A stretch of 64,000 nt of DNA from Homoserinibacter sp. YIM 151385 (GCF_027912415.1 NZ_CP115175.1:682001-746000); one strand, 5' to 3'; positions 27,383 to 38,895 are shown, counted from the first letter of the stretch. A program made the numbers and translations. The notes: a model not told the origin generated them from the sequence alone.

Positions 27383-29380
27383 CTACTCCTCGAACGGCTC
27401 GGGGTCGTCGATGCGGACGCGAAGCGGCACCGGCTGCCGGCCGCGGCGCGCGCCGCCCGGCGGCGGCTTGCGGCGCGCTCCCGCGAGGCGCACGACCTCG
27501 GCGCGGAGCTCGCCCGCGACACGGGCCCCCGCCGCATAGTCGAAGCGCACGATCGCGCGCACCTCCTCGCCCTCGCCCGTCGGGCCGAGGACGTCGACGC
27601 CCTCGCCCGCGACGCGCGCGAGTGCCGACTCGACCGCCGCCTGGTGCCCGGTGAGCGTCGCGACGCGGACGGCGGGCGGGAAGCGCAGCACCCGGCGGTC
27701 CTCGAGCTCGGCACGCGCGAAGGCCGGCTGCGTCCAGGTCGCGAGGGCCTGTGCGAGCCCGCCGCCGACCCCGACCAGCACGATCGGGGCGCCGTCGGCC
27801 GCGAGGGCCGCGGCCGAGGACCACCAGCGCAGGCAGTCCTCCGCGACGCGGAGGCTCTCGCGCGCGACCATCCGCTCGCCGTCGAGCAGGAGCACGGCGC
27901 GGTAGCCGCCCGCCGCGATCGGCTCGGCGCCGCGGGTCGCGATGACGAGCGCCGGCTTGTCGGGCACCTCGGTCACCGTCCGCTCGCCGTCCGCGACGAT
28001 GACCCGGGCGCGCGGGAAGGCGCGGCCCAGCTCCTCGGCGGTGCGCTGCGAGCCGCTGCCGCGTGATCGGAGGCGACCGCCCCGGCACTCGGCGCAGCGC
28101 CAGTTCGGGTCGGCGACGCCGCACCACAGGCAGGTCGGCGGCGCGTTCCGCCTCGGCAGCCGGAGCGGACCGCCGCAGCGCCGGCAGCGCGCCGGCGCCG
28201 AGCAGTCGCCGCAGACGAGGCCCGGCGCGAACCCCGGCCGGCCGACCTGCACGAGCACGGGCCCCCTCGCGACCGCCTCGGCGGCGTGCCGCCAGGCCGT
28301 CGAGGGGATGCGAGCCTGCTCCGCGAGGCGCTCGCGCCCGAGCACGTCGGCGGTCGGGATGACCCGCGGGTGCGGCGCGCGGGCGGGACGCAGCTCCTCG
28401 AGCCAGCCCAGCTCCACGAGCCGCTGCGTCTCGGTGGAGCGGGTGTGCGAGGCGAGGAGGAGGGCGGCGCCCTGCTGCTCCTGCCGGACGAGGGCGGCGT
28501 CCCGCGCGTGCACGTAGGGCGCGAGCGGCTCCTGGTGGAGCGGGTCGCCGTCGTCCCAGACGGCGATGAGCCCGAGGGAGGCGGCGGGCGCGTAGATCGC
28601 GGAGCGGGTGCCGACGACGACCGCGGGCCGCTCCCCCGCCGCCCGGAGGAGCCCGCGGGCGCGGTCCGGGTTCGGCTGCCGGGCATCCCAGCGCACCACA
28701 TCCCCGGGGTCGACGAGATCCGAGAGCGCGTGCACGAGCTGCTCCTGATCCCGGTAGTCCGGGACGACGAGGATCGCCGAGCCGCCTCGCGCGAGGGAGG
28801 CGGCGGCCGCCGTCGCGAGGAGCCTCGCCCAGCGCCCGACCCAGCGCCCCGCCTCGGGGCCGGCCGCGAGCTCCACGACCCCCGGCCGCGGCTGCAGCGC
28901 GGCGCGCCCGCGAGCTTCCAGCAGCGCCTCGAGCGCCCCCGGCGGCAGATCCTCGCTCGCGGGCGGCACCGGCGTCGTCTCGCGCGCCGAGTCGACGGGC
29001 GCGGCCGAGGCCGCGAGATGCGACTTCTCGACGCGCACCTGCCGCGGCGGGATCGCGAGGCGGAGGATGTCGCTCGCCGAGCCCGCCGCGCGGGTCGACA
29101 CGGCGCGCGCGAGCGCCCAGACCTCCGGCCGCAGCACCGGGACGGGCGAGACGAGCTCCTCGACGTCGCTCAGCGGCCCCGGGTAGTCGACCTGGTGGGC
29201 GAGCTCGACGACGTAGCCGTCCGCGATGCGCCCCGCCGAGCGCAGCGGGACCTTCACCCGGACACCCGGCGCGACATCCCCCATCGCCTCCGGGACGCGG
29301 TAGTCGAAGAGCCGATCGAGCTGCGGCAGGGGCGAGACGACGAGCACCCTCGCGATCGTCGCCGCCGTCACGCCCGCCAT
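27383..29380 (-). CDS. priA: Primosomal protein N' lacking a functional helicase site
   Basis: A 665-residue PriA of the actinobacterial type. The N-terminal 3'-end-binding domain (VLVVSPLPQLDRLFDYRVP) and the zinc region are present, with paired cysteines in CGDCSAPARCRRC and CLWCGVADPNWRCAEC. The helicase core is degenerate: no GxTGSGKT P-loop is found where expected, and the DEEH box reads DDGD. The family is annotated as probable replication restart protein PriA, likely structural and not a motor. ATG 29380 was chosen; GTG 29371 is an alternative. It follows metK by 23 bases. Confidence 0.9.
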   Translation of the reverse strand: MAGVTAATIARVLVVSPLPQLDRLFDYRVPEAMGDVAPGVRVKVPLRSAGRIADGYVVELAHQVDYPGPLSDVEELVSPVPVLRPEVWALARAVSTRAAGSASDILRLAIPPRQVRVEKSHLAASAAPVDSARETTPVPPASEDLPPGALEALLEARGRAALQPRPGVVELAAGPEAGRWVGRWARLLATAAAASLARGGSAILVVPDYRDQEQLVHALSDLVDPGDVVRWDARQPNPDRARGLLRAAGERPAVVVGTRSAIYAPAASLGLIAVWDDGDPLHQEPLAPYVHARDAALVRQEQQGAALLLASHTRSTETQRLVELGWLEELRPARAPHPRVIPTADVLGRERLAEQARIPSTAWRHAAEAVARGPVLVQVGRPGFAPGLVCGDCSAPARCRRCGGPLRLPRRNAPPTCLWCGVADPNWRCAECRGGRLRSRGSGSQRTAEELGRAFPRARVIVADGERTVTEVPDKPALVIATRGAEPIAAGGYRAVLLLDGERMVARESLRVAEDCLRWWSSAAALAADGAPIVLVGVGGGLAQALATWTQPAFARAELEDRRVLRFPPAVRVATLTGHQAAVESALARVAGEGVDVLGPTGEGEEVRAIVRFDYAAGARVAGELRAEVVRLAGARRKPPPGGARRGRQPVPLRVRIDDPEPFEE

Positions 29381-29403
29381 GTCGCCCGCCGCGTCGTCGG
29401 CGC

Positions 29404-30597
29404 TCAGAGGCCCGCGGCCTCGCGGAGCGCGTCGACGCGGTCGAGCCGCTCCCAGGTGAAGTCGGGCAGCTCGCGGCCGAAATGACCGTAGGCGGCCGTC
29501 TGCGCATAGATGGGGCGCAGGAGCTGGAGGTCGCGGATGATCGCGGCGGGGCGGAGGTCGAAGACCTCGCGGATCGCCCGGGTGATCCGCTCCTCGGGCA
29601 GGTGGGCGGTGCCGAAGGTCTCCACGTAGAGGCCGACCGGGGCGGCCGCGCCGATCGCGTAGGCGACCTGCACCTCGAGCCGGTCGGCGAGCCCCGCCGC
29701 GACCGCGTTCTTCGCGACCCAGCGCATCGCGTACGCCGCCGAGCGGTCGACCTTCGAGGGGTCCTTGCCGCTGAAGGCGCCGCCGCCGTGGCGAGCCGCG
29801 CCGCCGTAGGTGTCGACGATGATCTTGCGGCCCGTGAGACCGGCATCGCCCTGCGGGCCGCCGATCTCGAACACGCCGGTCGGGTTGATGAGGCGCGTCA
29901 CGTCGCCCGTGTCGAGCTCGACCGTGTCGAGCACGGGCGCGACGACGAGCCGCCAGATCTCCTCGCGGAGCTCGTCGAGGCGGATGCTCGGGGCGTGCTG
30001 CGTCGAGAGCACGACCGTCTCGACGCTCTTCGGCGAGAGGCCCTCGTAGCCGATCGTCACCTGCGTCTTGCCGTCGGGCCGCAGCCAGTCGACGAGCCCC
30101 TCGTGGCGGACGGCCGCGAGGCGCTCGGAGAGCCGGTGCGCGAGCCAGATCGGGAGCGGCATGAGCTGCGGGGTCTCGCGCGTCGCGAAGCCGAACATGA
30201 TGCCCTGGTCGCCCGCGCCCTGGCGGTCGAGCGCATCGGCGCTGGAGCCCTCGCGCGACTCGACGGCGTGGTCGACCCCCGCCGCGATGTCGGGCGACTG
30301 CTCGCCGATCGAGACCGAGACGCCGCACGAGCGGCCGTCGAACCAGACGTCCGAGCTCGTGTAGCCGATGTCGGTGATGCGCTTGCGCACGATGCCGGGG
30401 ATGTCGACGTAGCCGCTCGTCGTGACCTCGCCGGCGACGTGCACGAGGCCCGTCGTGACGAGGGTCTCGACCGCGACCCGGGCGGCGGGATCGACCTGGA
30501 GCAGGGCGTCCAGGATCGAGTCGCTGATCTGATCGCAGATCTTGTCGGGGTGGCCCTCGGTGACGGACTCGGAGGTGAAGAGGCGCAGGGTGCTCAC
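29404..30597 (-). CDS. metK: S-adenosylmethionine synthetase
   Basis: A 397-residue enzyme that makes SAM from methionine and ATP. Signatures are [20 protein letters not shown] at the N-terminus, [12 protein letters not shown] in the middle and [19 protein letters not shown] near residue 270. The GTG start matches the usual N-terminus. The 67 bases upstream are too short for any known SAM riboswitch. The order rpoZ, coaBC, metK, priA, fmt matches M. tuberculosis. Confidence 0.97.
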   Translation of the reverse strand: MSTLRLFTSESVTEGHPDKICDQISDSILDALLQVDPAARVAVETLVTTGLVHVAGEVTTSGYVDIPGIVRKRITDIGYTSSDVWFDGRSCGVSVSIGEQSPDIAAGVDHAVESREGSSADALDRQGAGDQGIMFGFATRETPQLMPLPIWLAHRLSERLAAVRHEGLVDWLRPDGKTQVTIGYEGLSPKSVETVVLSTQHAPSIRLDELREEIWRLVVAPVLDTVELDTGDVTRLINPTGVFEIGGPQGDAGLTGRKIIVDTYGGAARHGGGAFSGKDPSKVDRSAAYAMRWVAKNAVAAGLADRLEVQVAYAIGAAAPVGLYVETFGTAHLPEERITRAIREVFDLRPAAIIRDLQLLRPIYAQTAAYGHFGRELPDFTWERLDRVDALREAAGL

Positions 30598-30664
30598 GGG
30601 ATGCAGGCTCCGGGGCTGGATCGGCGCCGGCGCGGGGCCGGCGAGGGCGTGGATGCGGCCGTCG

Positions 30665-31873
30665 TCAGCCGCGGGACGCCGAGGGCGGGAGCGCGGCCGC
30701 CACGAGATCGAGGATGCGATCGGCGACCTCCGCCTTGGTGCCCTCGGCCTCCGCCATGATAGTGCCGACCCCGGACAGGACCGTGATCGCGTTGCGCTCC
30801 GTTGCGAAGCCCTCGTGCCATCCGACCCTGTTGAGGACGAGCAGGTCGACGCCCTTGCGCGCCGCCTTCGCGCGGCCGAGCTCGAGCTGGCGCTCACGAT
30901 CCCGCTCCGTCTCGGCCGCGAAGCCGACGACGATCTGCCCCTCGGCGCGCGCATCCGCGAGACCGCGGAGGATGTCGGGGTTGCGCACGAGCCGCAGCTC
31001 GAGCTCGTCGCCCGTCTCGTCCTTTTTGATCTTGTCCTCCGCGACCTCGACGGGGCGGTAGTCCGCGACCGCGGCGGCCATGACGATCGCGTCCGCGCGA
31101 CCGGCGGCCTCCCGCGCCGCCCGCTCGAGCTCGGCGGCCGTGCCGACCTGGACGAGCTCGACGCCCTGCGGCGGGTCGATGTCGAGGTTCGCGGCGACGA
31201 GCACGACCTCGGCGCCGCGCGCGGCCGCCCGGAGCGCGATCGCCGCGCCCTGGCGCCCGCTCGACCGGTTGCCGACGAAGCGGACCGGGTCGATCGGCTC
31301 CCGGGTCCCGCCCGCCGTCACGAGCAGGCGCCGCCCCTCGAGGTCGCGGGGCGCCAGCAGCCCGGTCGCCGCGGCGACGATCGCGTCCGGTTCCGCCATG
31401 CGGCCGACACCCGAGTCCTGCCCGGTGAGCTGGCCGGCGACGGGGCCCACGAGATGCACGCCGCGCTCGCGCAGCAGCGCCGTGTTCGCGCGGGTCGCGG
31501 GGTGCTCCCACATCTCCGTGTGCATCGCGGGGGCGATGAGCAGCGGCGCCCGGCTCGCGAGCACCGTGTTGCCGAGGAGGTCGTCGGCGATGCCCGCCGC
31601 GAGCTTCGCCACCGTGTTCGCGGTCGCGGGGGCGATCACGACGAGGTCGGCCCGCTGGCCGAGCGCGACATGCCGCACCTCGGCGACGCCCTCGTAGAGC
31701 TCGGTGTGGACCGGATTGCGGCTGATCGCCTCGAGCGTCGGGCGGCCGACGAAGCGGAGCGCCGCCTCCGTCGCGACGACGTGGACGTCGTGGCCCGCGA
31801 GCACGAGGCCGCGGACGACCCCGACGGCCTTGTAGGCGGCGATGCCGCCCGTGATGCCGACGACGACGTTCAT
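30665..31873 (-). CDS. coaBC: Bifunctional phosphopantothenoylcysteine decarboxylase/phosphopantothenate-cysteine ligase
   Basis: A 402-residue fusion for two steps of coenzyme A synthesis. The N-terminal flavoprotein CoaC domain (about 1-180) begins [14 protein letters not shown] and carries [13 protein letters not shown]. The C-terminal CoaB ligase domain (about 185-395) shows [23 protein letters not shown] and the KIKK loop with VGFAAET. It lies 22 bases after rpoZ, presumably co-transcribed. Confidence 0.95.
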   Translation of the reverse strand: MNVVVGITGGIAAYKAVGVVRGLVLAGHDVHVVATEAALRFVGRPTLEAISRNPVHTELYEGVAEVRHVALGQRADLVVIAPATANTVAKLAAGIADDLLGNTVLASRAPLLIAPAMHTEMWEHPATRANTALLRERGVHLVGPVAGQLTGQDSGVGRMAEPDAIVAAATGLLAPRDLEGRRLLVTAGGTREPIDPVRFVGNRSSGRQGAAIALRAAARGAEVVLVAANLDIDPPQGVELVQVGTAAELERAAREAAGRADAIVMAAAVADYRPVEVAEDKIKKDETGDELELRLVRNPDILRGLADARAEGQIVVGFAAETERDRERQLELGRAKAARKGVDLLVLNRVGWHEGFATERNAITVLSGVGTIMAEAEGTKAEVADRILDLVAAALPPSASRG

Positions 31874-31895
31874 GCGCGGATGCGGCGGGTGCCGA

Positions 31896-32153
31896 CTACT
31901 CCGCGATCTGCGTGAGCTTGAGCTTGTCCTCGTTGATCTCGTGGAGCGCGACCGAGAGGGGCTTGTCGTCGATCGTCGAGTCGACGAGCGGGCCGACGTT
32001 GTCGAAGAGCGAGCCCTCGTGGAGGTCGGCGTAGTAGTCGTTGATCTGGCGCGCGCGCTTCGAGGCGAAGATCACGAGCTGGTACTTCGACTCGACCTTC
32101 GACAGCAGCTCGTCGATGGGCGGGTCGATGATCCCGGCGTTCTTGTCGGCCAT
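31896..32153 (-). CDS. rpoZ: DNA-directed RNA polymerase omega subunit
   Basis: An 85-residue omega subunit that helps assemble the beta-prime subunit. The conserved core is [18 protein letters not shown] and [12 protein letters not shown], with the C-terminal VALHEI. The ATG at 32153 has a GAGGAG ribosome-binding site; the longer frame upstream is a shadow of gmk. It lies 65 bases after gmk with a hairpin in between, so it probably has its own promoter as well as read-through. Confidence 0.95.
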   Translation of the reverse strand: MADKNAGIIDPPIDELLSKVESKYQLVIFASKRARQINDYYADLHEGSLFDNVGPLVDSTIDDKPLSVALHEINEDKLKLTQIAE

Positions 32154-32179
32154 GTCAGCTCCTCGATTCGGGGACGGAT

Positions 32180-32200
32180 CGCGGGCCGGTCGGGCCCGCG
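32180..32200 (-). terminator. Hairpin between gmk and rpoZ
   Basis: CGCGGGCC and GGCCCGCG pair perfectly around GGTCG. It marks the probable end of the pyrimidine operon. Confidence 0.6.
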
Positions 32201-32218
32201 GAAGTCGGATGGTCGGCG

Positions 32219-33109
32219 TCAGGCGCCGGGCACATCGAGCAATTCTACGACCTCGGCGGCCGCTTGACCGACATCCCGGTTCACGATCTTGACGTCGAAC
32301 TCGTCCTGGGCGCTCAGCTCGACCTTCGCCGTCTCGAGCCGGCGGGCCTGCTCCTCGCTCGACTCGGTGCCGCGGCCGATCAGCCGGCGCACCAGCTCCC
32401 CCCAGCTCGGCGGGAGCAGGAAGAGCAGCAGCGCCTCCGGCATCGCCTCGCGCACCGAGCGCGCGCCCTGGAGGTCGATCTCGAGGAGGACGCTCCGGCC
32501 GGCCGCGATCGCCTCGTCGATGGGCGGGCGCGGCGTGCCGTAGCGGGACGAGTTGTGGACGGTCGCCCACTCGAGGAACTCGCCGTCCCGGATCATGCGG
32601 TCGAACTCCTCGTCGGAGACGAAGTAGTAGTGCTTCCCGTCGACCTCGCCGGGGCGCGGCGGCCGGGTCGTCGCCGACACGCTGAGGAGCACGTCGGGGT
32701 GGTGGTCGCGGATGTGCTGCGACACGGTGCCCTTGCCGACCGCCGTCGGGCCGGCGAGCACGACGAGGCGGCTCGCGCGCGGCACGCGCTCGCGCTGCTG
32801 GAGGTACTCGCGCAGCTTCGTCCGCTGACGGACGCCCAGACCGCCGACCTTCTTCGAGCTCGCGATGCCGAGGCGCTCCATGACGCGATCGGCGCGGGTC
32901 GGGCCCATGCTCGGGATGCTCGTGAGCAGCTCGCGCACGCGCATCGAGCTCTCCGGGGCGGTCGCGTCGCCCCCGCGCCAGGACTCCTCGGCGACCGAGA
33001 GGGCGGTGCGACGGCGCTCCGCGACCTCGCGCTTCACGGCGGCACGGGCACGGCGGGCGGCGACGGCCGCGAGCGCGGCGGCCCGGCGGTCGACCTCGGG
33101 GGGCTTCAC
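32219..33109 (-). CDS. gmk: Fusion of actinobacterial integration host factor (mIHF) and guanylate kinase
   Basis: A 296-residue protein with two domains in one frame. Residues 1-105 align with mIHF: a charged N-terminal helix ([16 protein letters not shown]), then [19 protein letters not shown] and [14 protein letters not shown], the helix-two-turn-helix DNA-binding core. Residues 115-296 are guanylate kinase with P-loop GPTAVGKGT (120-128), [17 protein letters not shown] and LEIDLQGA. It should convert GMP to GDP and also bind DNA. The GTG start overlaps the pyrF stop as GTGA. A GTG at codon 109 lacks a ribosome-binding site, so separate synthesis of the kinase is unlikely. In M. tuberculosis the two are separate adjacent genes. 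Confidence 0.9.
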   Translation of the reverse strand: MKPPEVDRRAAALAAVAARRARAAVKREVAERRRTALSVAEESWRGGDATAPESSMRVRELLTSIPSMGPTRADRVMERLGIASSKKVGGLGVRQRTKLREYLQQRERVPRASRLVVLAGPTAVGKGTVSQHIRDHHPDVLLSVSATTRPPRPGEVDGKHYYFVSDEEFDRMIRDGEFLEWATVHNSSRYGTPRPPIDEAIAAGRSVLLEIDLQGARSVREAMPEALLLFLLPPSWGELVRRLIGRGTESSEEQARRLETAKVELSAQDEFDVKIVNRDVGQAAAEVVELLDVPGA

Positions 33110-33945
33110 GAGGCGCTCCGGATCTCGCGGTCGAGCGCGGCGATGCGCGAGCGGACCTCCGACGCGCCCCCCTCGACGAGACTCCTGGATGCGCTCACCA
33201 GGACATTCTGCGACACCCGGCCGAACAGCCGGACCAGGTCCGCACCGCGGGCGCCCTGCGCGCCGAATCCGGGGGCGAGGATCGGGGTGGCGGCGAGGGC
33301 CGCCGGGTCGATCCCCGAATCCGGCATCGCGACGGTCGCGCCGATCACGACGCCCGCCGCGCCGAGGCGGGTCGCGCCGAGCGCCGCCCCGGCGTTCCGC
33401 GCCGCGATCTCCCGCACGACCGAGGCGGCGACCGACTCCCCCGCCGCGACCGCGCGCTGCAGCCCGGCGGCCTCCGGGTTCGAGGTCGCGGCGAGCACGA
33501 AGGCGCCCTTGCCGGCGTCCTCCGCGCGGCCGAGGGTCGCGGCGAGCGAGCCCGTGCCGAGGTAGGGGTTGAGGGTCATGGCATCGGCCTCGAGCGGGGA
33601 GCCGGGGCGCAGCCAGGCGTCGGCGTAGCCCTCCATGGAGGTGCCGATCTCGCCGCGCTTGACGTCCGCGATCACGAGGAGGCCGGCCTCCCGCGCGGTG
33701 CGGAGCACCTCCTCCAGGACCGCGAAGCCCGCCGCCGCGTGGCGCTCGAAGAACGCGACCTGCGGCTTCACGACGCCCGCCCCGTCGGCCGCCGCGTCGA
33801 TCACGCGGAGCGCGAGCTCGCGCGCGCCCGCCGCCGAGTCCTCCAGCCCCCAGGCGGCGAGCAGGTGCGCGTGGGGGTCGATCCCCACGCACACCTGCCC
33901 CCGCTCGTCGAGGGCGGTGCGCAGCCGCTCGCCGAAGCCCATCAC
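33106..33945 (-). CDS. pyrF: Orotidine 5'-phosphate decarboxylase
   Basis: A 279-residue TIM-barrel enzyme making UMP from OMP. It belongs to the longer PyrF class: CVGIDPH near the N-terminus, [10 protein letters not shown], the catalytic ADVKRGEIG and NPYLGTGSL. The start may be GTG 33945, overlapping the carB stop as GTGA, or ATG 33942 directly after it. The downstream neighbour is coupled through another GTGA overlap. Confidence 0.95.
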   Translation of the reverse strand: MMGFGERLRTALDERGQVCVGIDPHAHLLAAWGLEDSAAGARELALRVIDAAADGAGVVKPQVAFFERHAAAGFAVLEEVLRTAREAGLLVIADVKRGEIGTSMEGYADAWLRPGSPLEADAMTLNPYLGTGSLAATLGRAEDAGKGAFVLAATSNPEAAGLQRAVAAGESVAASVVREIAARNAGAALGATRLGAAGVVIGATVAMPDSGIDPAALAATPILAPGFGAQGARGADLVRLFGRVSQNVLVSASRSLVEGGASEVRSRIAALDREIRSAS

Positions 33946-36900
33946 GCGAGCGATGCGGCGCGGTCCCGCGCGTAGTCCTGGAGGCTGCGGACCCGGATCG
34001 GCGTGTGCGCCTCGTCGAAGGCCGCGACCGCCGCGGAGAGCTGCGCGATCGTCGTGAACAGCGGCTTGTCGGCGGCGACCGTCGCCGTGCGGATCTCGAA
34101 GCCGTCCGCGCGGGCGCTGCGGCCCGAGGGCGTGTTGATGACGACGTCGATGCGGCCGGCGTTGATGAGCTCGACGATCGAGGGCTCCCCCGCCACCGCC
34201 TCCTGGCCCATGAAGTACTTCCGCACGGTCGTCGCCTGGATGCCGTTGCGGGCGAGGATCTCCGCCGTGCCCGCCGTCGCGACGATCTCGAAGCCGAGCT
34301 GCTCGAGGCGCAGCACCGGCAGGATGATGGCCCGCTTGTCGCGGTCGGCGACCGAGACGAAGACGGTGCCCGTGTCGGGCAGTCCGCCGTAGGCGGCATC
34401 CTGGCTCTTCGAGAACGCGCGCGGGAAGTCGACGTCGATGCCCATGACCTCGCCCGTCGAGCGCATCTCCGGGCCGAGCACGGAGTCGACGACGTGGCCC
34501 TCGTGCGTCCGGAAGCGCTTGAAGGGCAGCACGGCCTCCTTGACCGACACGGGCGAGTCGAGCGGGACGTCCGCGCCATCGCGCACCGGCAGCATCCCCG
34601 AGGCGACGAGCTCGTCGATCGTGGAGCCCGTCATGACGAGGGACGCCGCCTTCGCGAGCGGGATGCCGAGCGCCTTCGAGACGAAGGGCACCGTGCGCGA
34701 GGCGCGCGGGTTCGCCTCGAGGACGTAGAGCACCCCCGCGCCGATCGCGAACTGGACGTTGAGGAGGCCGCGCACGCCGATGCCCTCCGCGATGAGGCGG
34801 GTCGCCTCGGCCACGCGGTCGATGACGTCGCGGCCCAGCGTCACGGGCGGGAGCGTGCAGGCGGAGTCGCCCGAGTGCACGCCCGCCTCCTCGATGTGCT
34901 CCATGATGCCGCCGACGTAGAGCCGCTGGCCGTCGTAGAGGGCGTCGACGTCGATCTCCACCGCGTCGTCGAGGAAGCGGTCCACGAGCAGCGGCTGGCC
35001 AGGGCCGATGATCGCCTGGTCGGCGACCCGCTCGAAGTAGTCGACGAGCGCCGGGGTGTCGTAGACGATCTCCATGCCCCGGCCGCCGAGCACGTAGCTG
35101 GGGCGGACGAGGACCGGGTAGCCGATCTCCTCCGCGACCCGCACGGCGCTCACGGCGTCCGTCGCGGTCCCGTTGCGGGGCGCGACGAGTCCCGCGTCGT
35201 GGAGGATGCCGGCGAAGAGGCCGCGCTCCTCCGCGAGGTCGATCGCGGCGGGGCTCGTGCCGAGGATCGGGACGCCCGCGGCCTCCAGCCCCTTCGCGAG
35301 GCCGAGGGCGGTCTGGCCGCCGAGCTGCACGACGACGCCGACGAGCTCGCCGGAGGCGGACTCCGCGTGGATGACCTCGAGCACGTCCTCGAGGGTGAGC
35401 GGCTCGAAGTAGAGCCGGTCGCTCGTGTCGTAGTCGGTCGAGACCGTCTCGGGGTTGCAGTTGATCATGATCGTCTCGAAGCCCGCGTCGTGGAGGGCGA
35501 AGGAGGCGTGGACGCAGGAGTAGTCGAACTCGACGCCCTGGCCGATGCGGTTCGGGCCGGAGCCGAGGATGACGACCTTGCGCGCGTCGCTCGGGGCGAC
35601 CTCCGTCTCGAGGTCGTAGCTCGAGTAGTGGTACGGCGTGAGCGCCGGGAACTCGCCGGCGCAGGTGTCGACCGTCTTGAAGACGGGGCGCACGCCGAGC
35701 TGCCAGCGGGCCTCGCGCACCTCCGCCTCCTCGAGCCCGCGGAGCTCCGCGATCTGCGCGTCGGAGAAGCCGTGGTCCTTGGCGAGCTCGAAGGCCGCCC
35801 GGTCGAGCTCCCCCGCGCCGGCGAGCTCGTCGGCGACCTCGTTGATGAGCACGATCTGGTCGATGAACCAGGGGTCGATCGCGGTGGCCTCGAAGACCTC
35901 CTCGACGCTCGCGCCCGCGCGGAGCGCCTGCTGCACCGTGATGATGCGGCCGTCCGTGGGGATGCGGGAGGTCTCGAGCAGCTGCGCCTTCGAACCGGGC
36001 TCACCGCGCCAGTGGAAGCTCGAGCCGCGCTTCTCGAGGCTGCGGAGCGCCTTCTGCAGCGCCGTCGAGTAGTTGCGGCCGATCGCCATCGCCTCGCCGA
36101 CGCTCTTCATGGTGGTCGTGAGGGTCGCATCCGCCGAGGGGAACTTCTCGAAGGCGAAGCGCGGCACCTTGACGACGATGTAGTCGAGCGTCGGCTCGAA
36201 GGAGGCCGGGGTCACCTTCGTGATGTCGTTCGGGATCTCGTCGAGGCGGTAGCCGATCGCGAGCTTCGCCGCGATCTTCGCGATCGGGAAGCCGGTCGCC
36301 TTCGAGGCGAGCGCCGAGGAGCGCGAGACGCGCGGGTTCATCTCGATGACGATGACGCGGCCGTCGACCGGGTCGATCGCGAACTGGATGTTGCAGCCGC
36401 CCGTGTCGACCCCGACGCGCCGGATGATCTCGATGCCGATGTCGCGGAGGTTCTGGTACTCGCGGTCGGTGAGCGTGAGCGCCGGCGCGACCGTGATCGA
36501 GTCGCCCGTGTGGACGCCGACCGGGTCGACGTTCTCGATCGAGCAGACGACGACCGTGTTGTCGGCCGTGTCGCGCATGAGCTCGAGCTCGTACTCCTTC
36601 CAGCCGAGGATCGACTCCTCGAGGAGCACCTCGGTCGTCGGCGACTGGTGGAGGCCGTCGGTCACCATGCGCACGAGCTCGGGCTCGTCGTACGCGAAGC
36701 CCGAGCCGAGGCCGCCCATCGTGAAGGAGGGGCGGACGACGAGCGGGTAGCCGAGGTCGTCCGCGCCGGCGATCGCCTCGTCGACCGTGTGCACGATGCG
36801 GCTGCGCGCGACATCCGCGCCCGCCTCGAGCACGAGCTCCTTGAAGAGCTGGCGGTCCTCGCCCTTCTTGATCGCCTCGACCTTCGCGCCGATGAGCTCG

Positions 36901-37238
36901 ACGCCGTGCTTGGCGAGGATGCCGGCCTCGTCGAGCGCGATCGCCGCGTTGAGCGCGGTCTGCCCGCCGAGCGTCGGCAGGACCGCGTCGGGGCGCTCCT
37001 GCACGATGATCGCCTCGAGCGCCTCGGTCGTGATCGGCTCGATGTAGGTCGCGTCCGCGAAGTCGGGGTCGGTCATGATCGTCGCCGGGTTCGGGTTGAC
37101 GAGGATGACGCGCACCCCCTCGGCGCGGAGGACGCGGCAGGCCTGCGTGCCCGAGTAGTCGAACTCGGCCGCCTGGCCGATGACGATCGGGCCGGAGCCG
37201 ATGACGAGGACGGACTGGATGTCGTCGCGCTTGGGCAT
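33942..37238 (-). CDS. carB: Carbamoyl phosphate synthase large chain
   Basis: A 1098-residue enzyme that makes carbamoyl phosphate from bicarbonate, ammonia and two ATP. It has two homologous halves, each with an ATP-grasp domain: [22 protein letters not shown] opens the first, and [20 protein letters not shown] the second (from about 555). A C-terminal MGS regulatory domain (about 940-1098, [13 protein letters not shown] onward) ends the chain. The ATG shares one base with the carA stop (TAATG), keeping synthesis of the two subunits together. Confidence 0.97.
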   Translation of the reverse strand: MPKRDDIQSVLVIGSGPIVIGQAAEFDYSGTQACRVLRAEGVRVILVNPNPATIMTDPDFADATYIEPITTEALEAIIVQERPDAVLPTLGGQTALNAAIALDEAGILAKHGVELIGAKVEAIKKGEDRQLFKELVLEAGADVARSRIVHTVDEAIAGADDLGYPLVVRPSFTMGGLGSGFAYDEPELVRMVTDGLHQSPTTEVLLEESILGWKEYELELMRDTADNTVVVCSIENVDPVGVHTGDSITVAPALTLTDREYQNLRDIGIEIIRRVGVDTGGCNIQFAIDPVDGRVIVIEMNPRVSRSSALASKATGFPIAKIAAKLAIGYRLDEIPNDITKVTPASFEPTLDYIVVKVPRFAFEKFPSADATLTTTMKSVGEAMAIGRNYSTALQKALRSLEKRGSSFHWRGEPGSKAQLLETSRIPTDGRIITVQQALRAGASVEEVFEATAIDPWFIDQIVLINEVADELAGAGELDRAAFELAKDHGFSDAQIAELRGLEEAEVREARWQLGVRPVFKTVDTCAGEFPALTPYHYSSYDLETEVAPSDARKVVILGSGPNRIGQGVEFDYSCVHASFALHDAGFETIMINCNPETVSTDYDTSDRLYFEPLTLEDVLEVIHAESASGELVGVVVQLGGQTALGLAKGLEAAGVPILGTSPAAIDLAEERGLFAGILHDAGLVAPRNGTATDAVSAVRVAEEIGYPVLVRPSYVLGGRGMEIVYDTPALVDYFERVADQAIIGPGQPLLVDRFLDDAVEIDVDALYDGQRLYVGGIMEHIEEAGVHSGDSACTLPPVTLGRDVIDRVAEATRLIAEGIGVRGLLNVQFAIGAGVLYVLEANPRASRTVPFVSKALGIPLAKAASLVMTGSTIDELVASGMLPVRDGADVPLDSPVSVKEAVLPFKRFRTHEGHVVDSVLGPEMRSTGEVMGIDVDFPRAFSKSQDAAYGGLPDTGTVFVSVADRDKRAIILPVLRLEQLGFEIVATAGTAEILARNGIQATTVRKYFMGQEAVAGEPSIVELINAGRIDVVINTPSGRSARADGFEIRTATVAADKPLFTTIAQLSAAVAAFDEAHTPIRVRSLQDYARDRAASLA

Positions 37239-38395
37239 TACTGGGCGGCTCCCTTGGTGGACCGGTGCTCGGCGACGAGGTCGCGGAAGCGGTCGAAGAG
37301 GTAGTCGGAGTCGTGCGGGCCGGCGGCCGCCTCCGGGTGGTACTGGACGCTGAACGCGGGGATGTCGAGCGCGCGGAGGCCCTCGACGACCCGGTCGTTG
37401 AGGCCGACGTGGCTGACCTCGACGCGCCCGAAGCCGGCGGGGCTCTCGATCTCGCCCTCGATGGGCGCGTCGACCGCGAAGCCGTGGTTGTGCGCCGTGA
37501 TCTCGATGCGGCCGGTCGCCTTGTCGAGCACCGGCTGGTTGATGCCGCGGTGGCCGAAGGCGAGCTTGTAGGTGCCGAAGCCGAGGGCGCGCCCGAGGAG
37601 CTGGTTGCCGAAGCAGATGCCGAAGAAGGGCAGCCCGTCGCGGAGCACCCCCTGCAGCAGCTCGACATGGGCGTCGCTCGCGGCGGGATCGCCGGGGCCG
37701 TTCGAGTAGAAGACCGCGGCGGGCCCGAGCTCGCGCAGCTGCTCGACGGTGATCGTCTGGGGCACGACGTGCACCTCGAAGCCGCGGAGGGCGAGCTTCC
37801 GGATGGTCGACTCCTTGACGCCGAGGTCGAGCACCGCGAGGCGGCCGAGCGGCTCCGAGCCCTCGGCGGCGGGGACGACGCGCGTCTCCAGCACCGAGAC
37901 CTCGGCGGAGAGGTTGAGCCCGCGCATGTCGCGGCCCGCGCGCACGGCGGCGAGCTGCTCCTCATCCGGGAGCGCGGCCTCCGCGCCCGAGAAGATGCCC
38001 GAGCGCATGGAGCCGGCCGAGCGGAGCCGGCGGGTGAGCGCGCGGGTGTCGATGCCGGAGATCCCGACGATCCCGTCCTGCGCGAGCTCGTCGTCGAGGC
38101 TGCGGAGTGAGCGGAAGCTCGAGACCACGCGGCTGGGATCGCGCACGACGTAGCCGGCGACCCAGACGCGGCGGGACTCCATGTCCTCGTCGTTCATGCC
38201 GGTGTTGCCGATGTGCGGCGCGGTCTGCACGACGATCTGGCCCGCGTAGCTCGGGTCGGTGAGGGTCTCCTGGTAGCCGGTCATGCCGGTCGCGAAGACG
38301 GCCTCGCCGAGCGCGCGGCCCTCGGCGCCGTAGGCGCGGCCGGTGTAGCGGGTGCCGTCCTCGAGGACGAGCACGGCGGGGGCGGGGGCGGTCAT
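37238..38395 (-). CDS. carA: Carbamoyl phosphate synthase small chain
   Basis: A 385-residue glutaminase subunit that feeds ammonia to CarB. The N-terminal domain has [11 protein letters not shown] and DPSYAGQ. The class I amidotransferase domain has the catalytic Cys in [11 protein letters not shown] and the His-Glu pair in [13 protein letters not shown]. The ATG overlaps the stop of the PH-like gene as ATGA. Confidence 0.96.
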   Translation of the reverse strand: MTAPAPAVLVLEDGTRYTGRAYGAEGRALGEAVFATGMTGYQETLTDPSYAGQIVVQTAPHIGNTGMNDEDMESRRVWVAGYVVRDPSRVVSSFRSLRSLDDELAQDGIVGISGIDTRALTRRLRSAGSMRSGIFSGAEAALPDEEQLAAVRAGRDMRGLNLSAEVSVLETRVVPAAEGSEPLGRLAVLDLGVKESTIRKLALRGFEVHVVPQTITVEQLRELGPAAVFYSNGPGDPAASDAHVELLQGVLRDGLPFFGICFGNQLLGRALGFGTYKLAFGHRGINQPVLDKATGRIEITAHNHGFAVDAPIEGEIESPAGFGRVEVSHVGLNDRVVEGLRALDIPAFSVQYHPEAAAGPHDSDYLFDRFRDLVAEHRSTKGAAQ

Positions 38396-38895
38396 GCGGC
38401 CTCGCTTTCGGTGGCGGGGAGGATGCGGCCCAGCGCGCGGACGAGCGCGGCCGGGTCCTCGGTTCGGAAGTCGGAGTCGAGCCGGGCGTCGCCGAGACGC
38501 CAGGTGACGCGGACGAGCCCGTCGCGCTCGACGGCGCGGTCGATCGTCCAGGTGGCGCGCGCGACGCCCTCGAGCGCCGCGACGGGGATCAGGCGGACCG
38601 GCTGGCCGGTCAGGGCGAGGACGAGCCCGGCATCCGCGACCGTGAGGTCCGCCGCCGAGCGGAAGCCCAGCCCGCGCACCGCGATGCGGTCGTAGGCGTC
38701 GCCCGAGCGGGTCGTCGCGACGTGCAGCGCGGAGGCGGCGAAGTGCACGTCGCCGAGCTCGGCGTCCGCGGGCGCCGCGGCGAGCTCGGGGAGGTCGGCC
38801 TGGCGGGCGCGCCGCCGCCGCCAGCCGAGCGCCATGAGGCCGAGCGCGAGCGCGATGACCGCGATGACGATCACGGCCGCCACCTCGCGGCTCAT
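38392..38895 (-). CDS. Membrane-anchored PH-like protein of the pyr operon
   Basis: A 167-residue protein with one N-terminal membrane helix (about 5-22), a basic stop (RRRRAR) and a C-terminal beta-rich domain resembling bacterial PH-like folds (about 45-160). It occupies the same position, between pyrC and carA, as the unknown membrane protein Rv1382 of M. tuberculosis. Both junctions overlap by ATGA, so it is tied to pyrimidine synthesis in dose. Its function is unknown; a scaffold or membrane tether for the pathway would be speculation. Confidence 0.8.
   Translation of the reverse strand: MSREVAAVIVIAVIALALGLMALGWRRRRARQADLPELAAAPADAELGDVHFAASALHVATTRSGDAYDRIAVRGLGFRSAADLTVADAGLVLALTGQPVRLIPVAALEGVARATWTIDRAVERDGLVRVTWRLGDARLDSDFRTEDPAALVRALGRILPATESEAA

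Noticed and set aside
30597-30664. SAM riboswitch upstream of metK
   Set aside because: Only 67 bases separate coaBC and metK, and I see no SAM-I or SAM-IV core; just a weak 6-bp hairpin at 30626-30642.
34005-37304. 1099-codon plus-strand open frame opposite carB
   Set aside because: Antisense of a fully conserved carB; composition is repetitive Arg/Asp/Val without homology.
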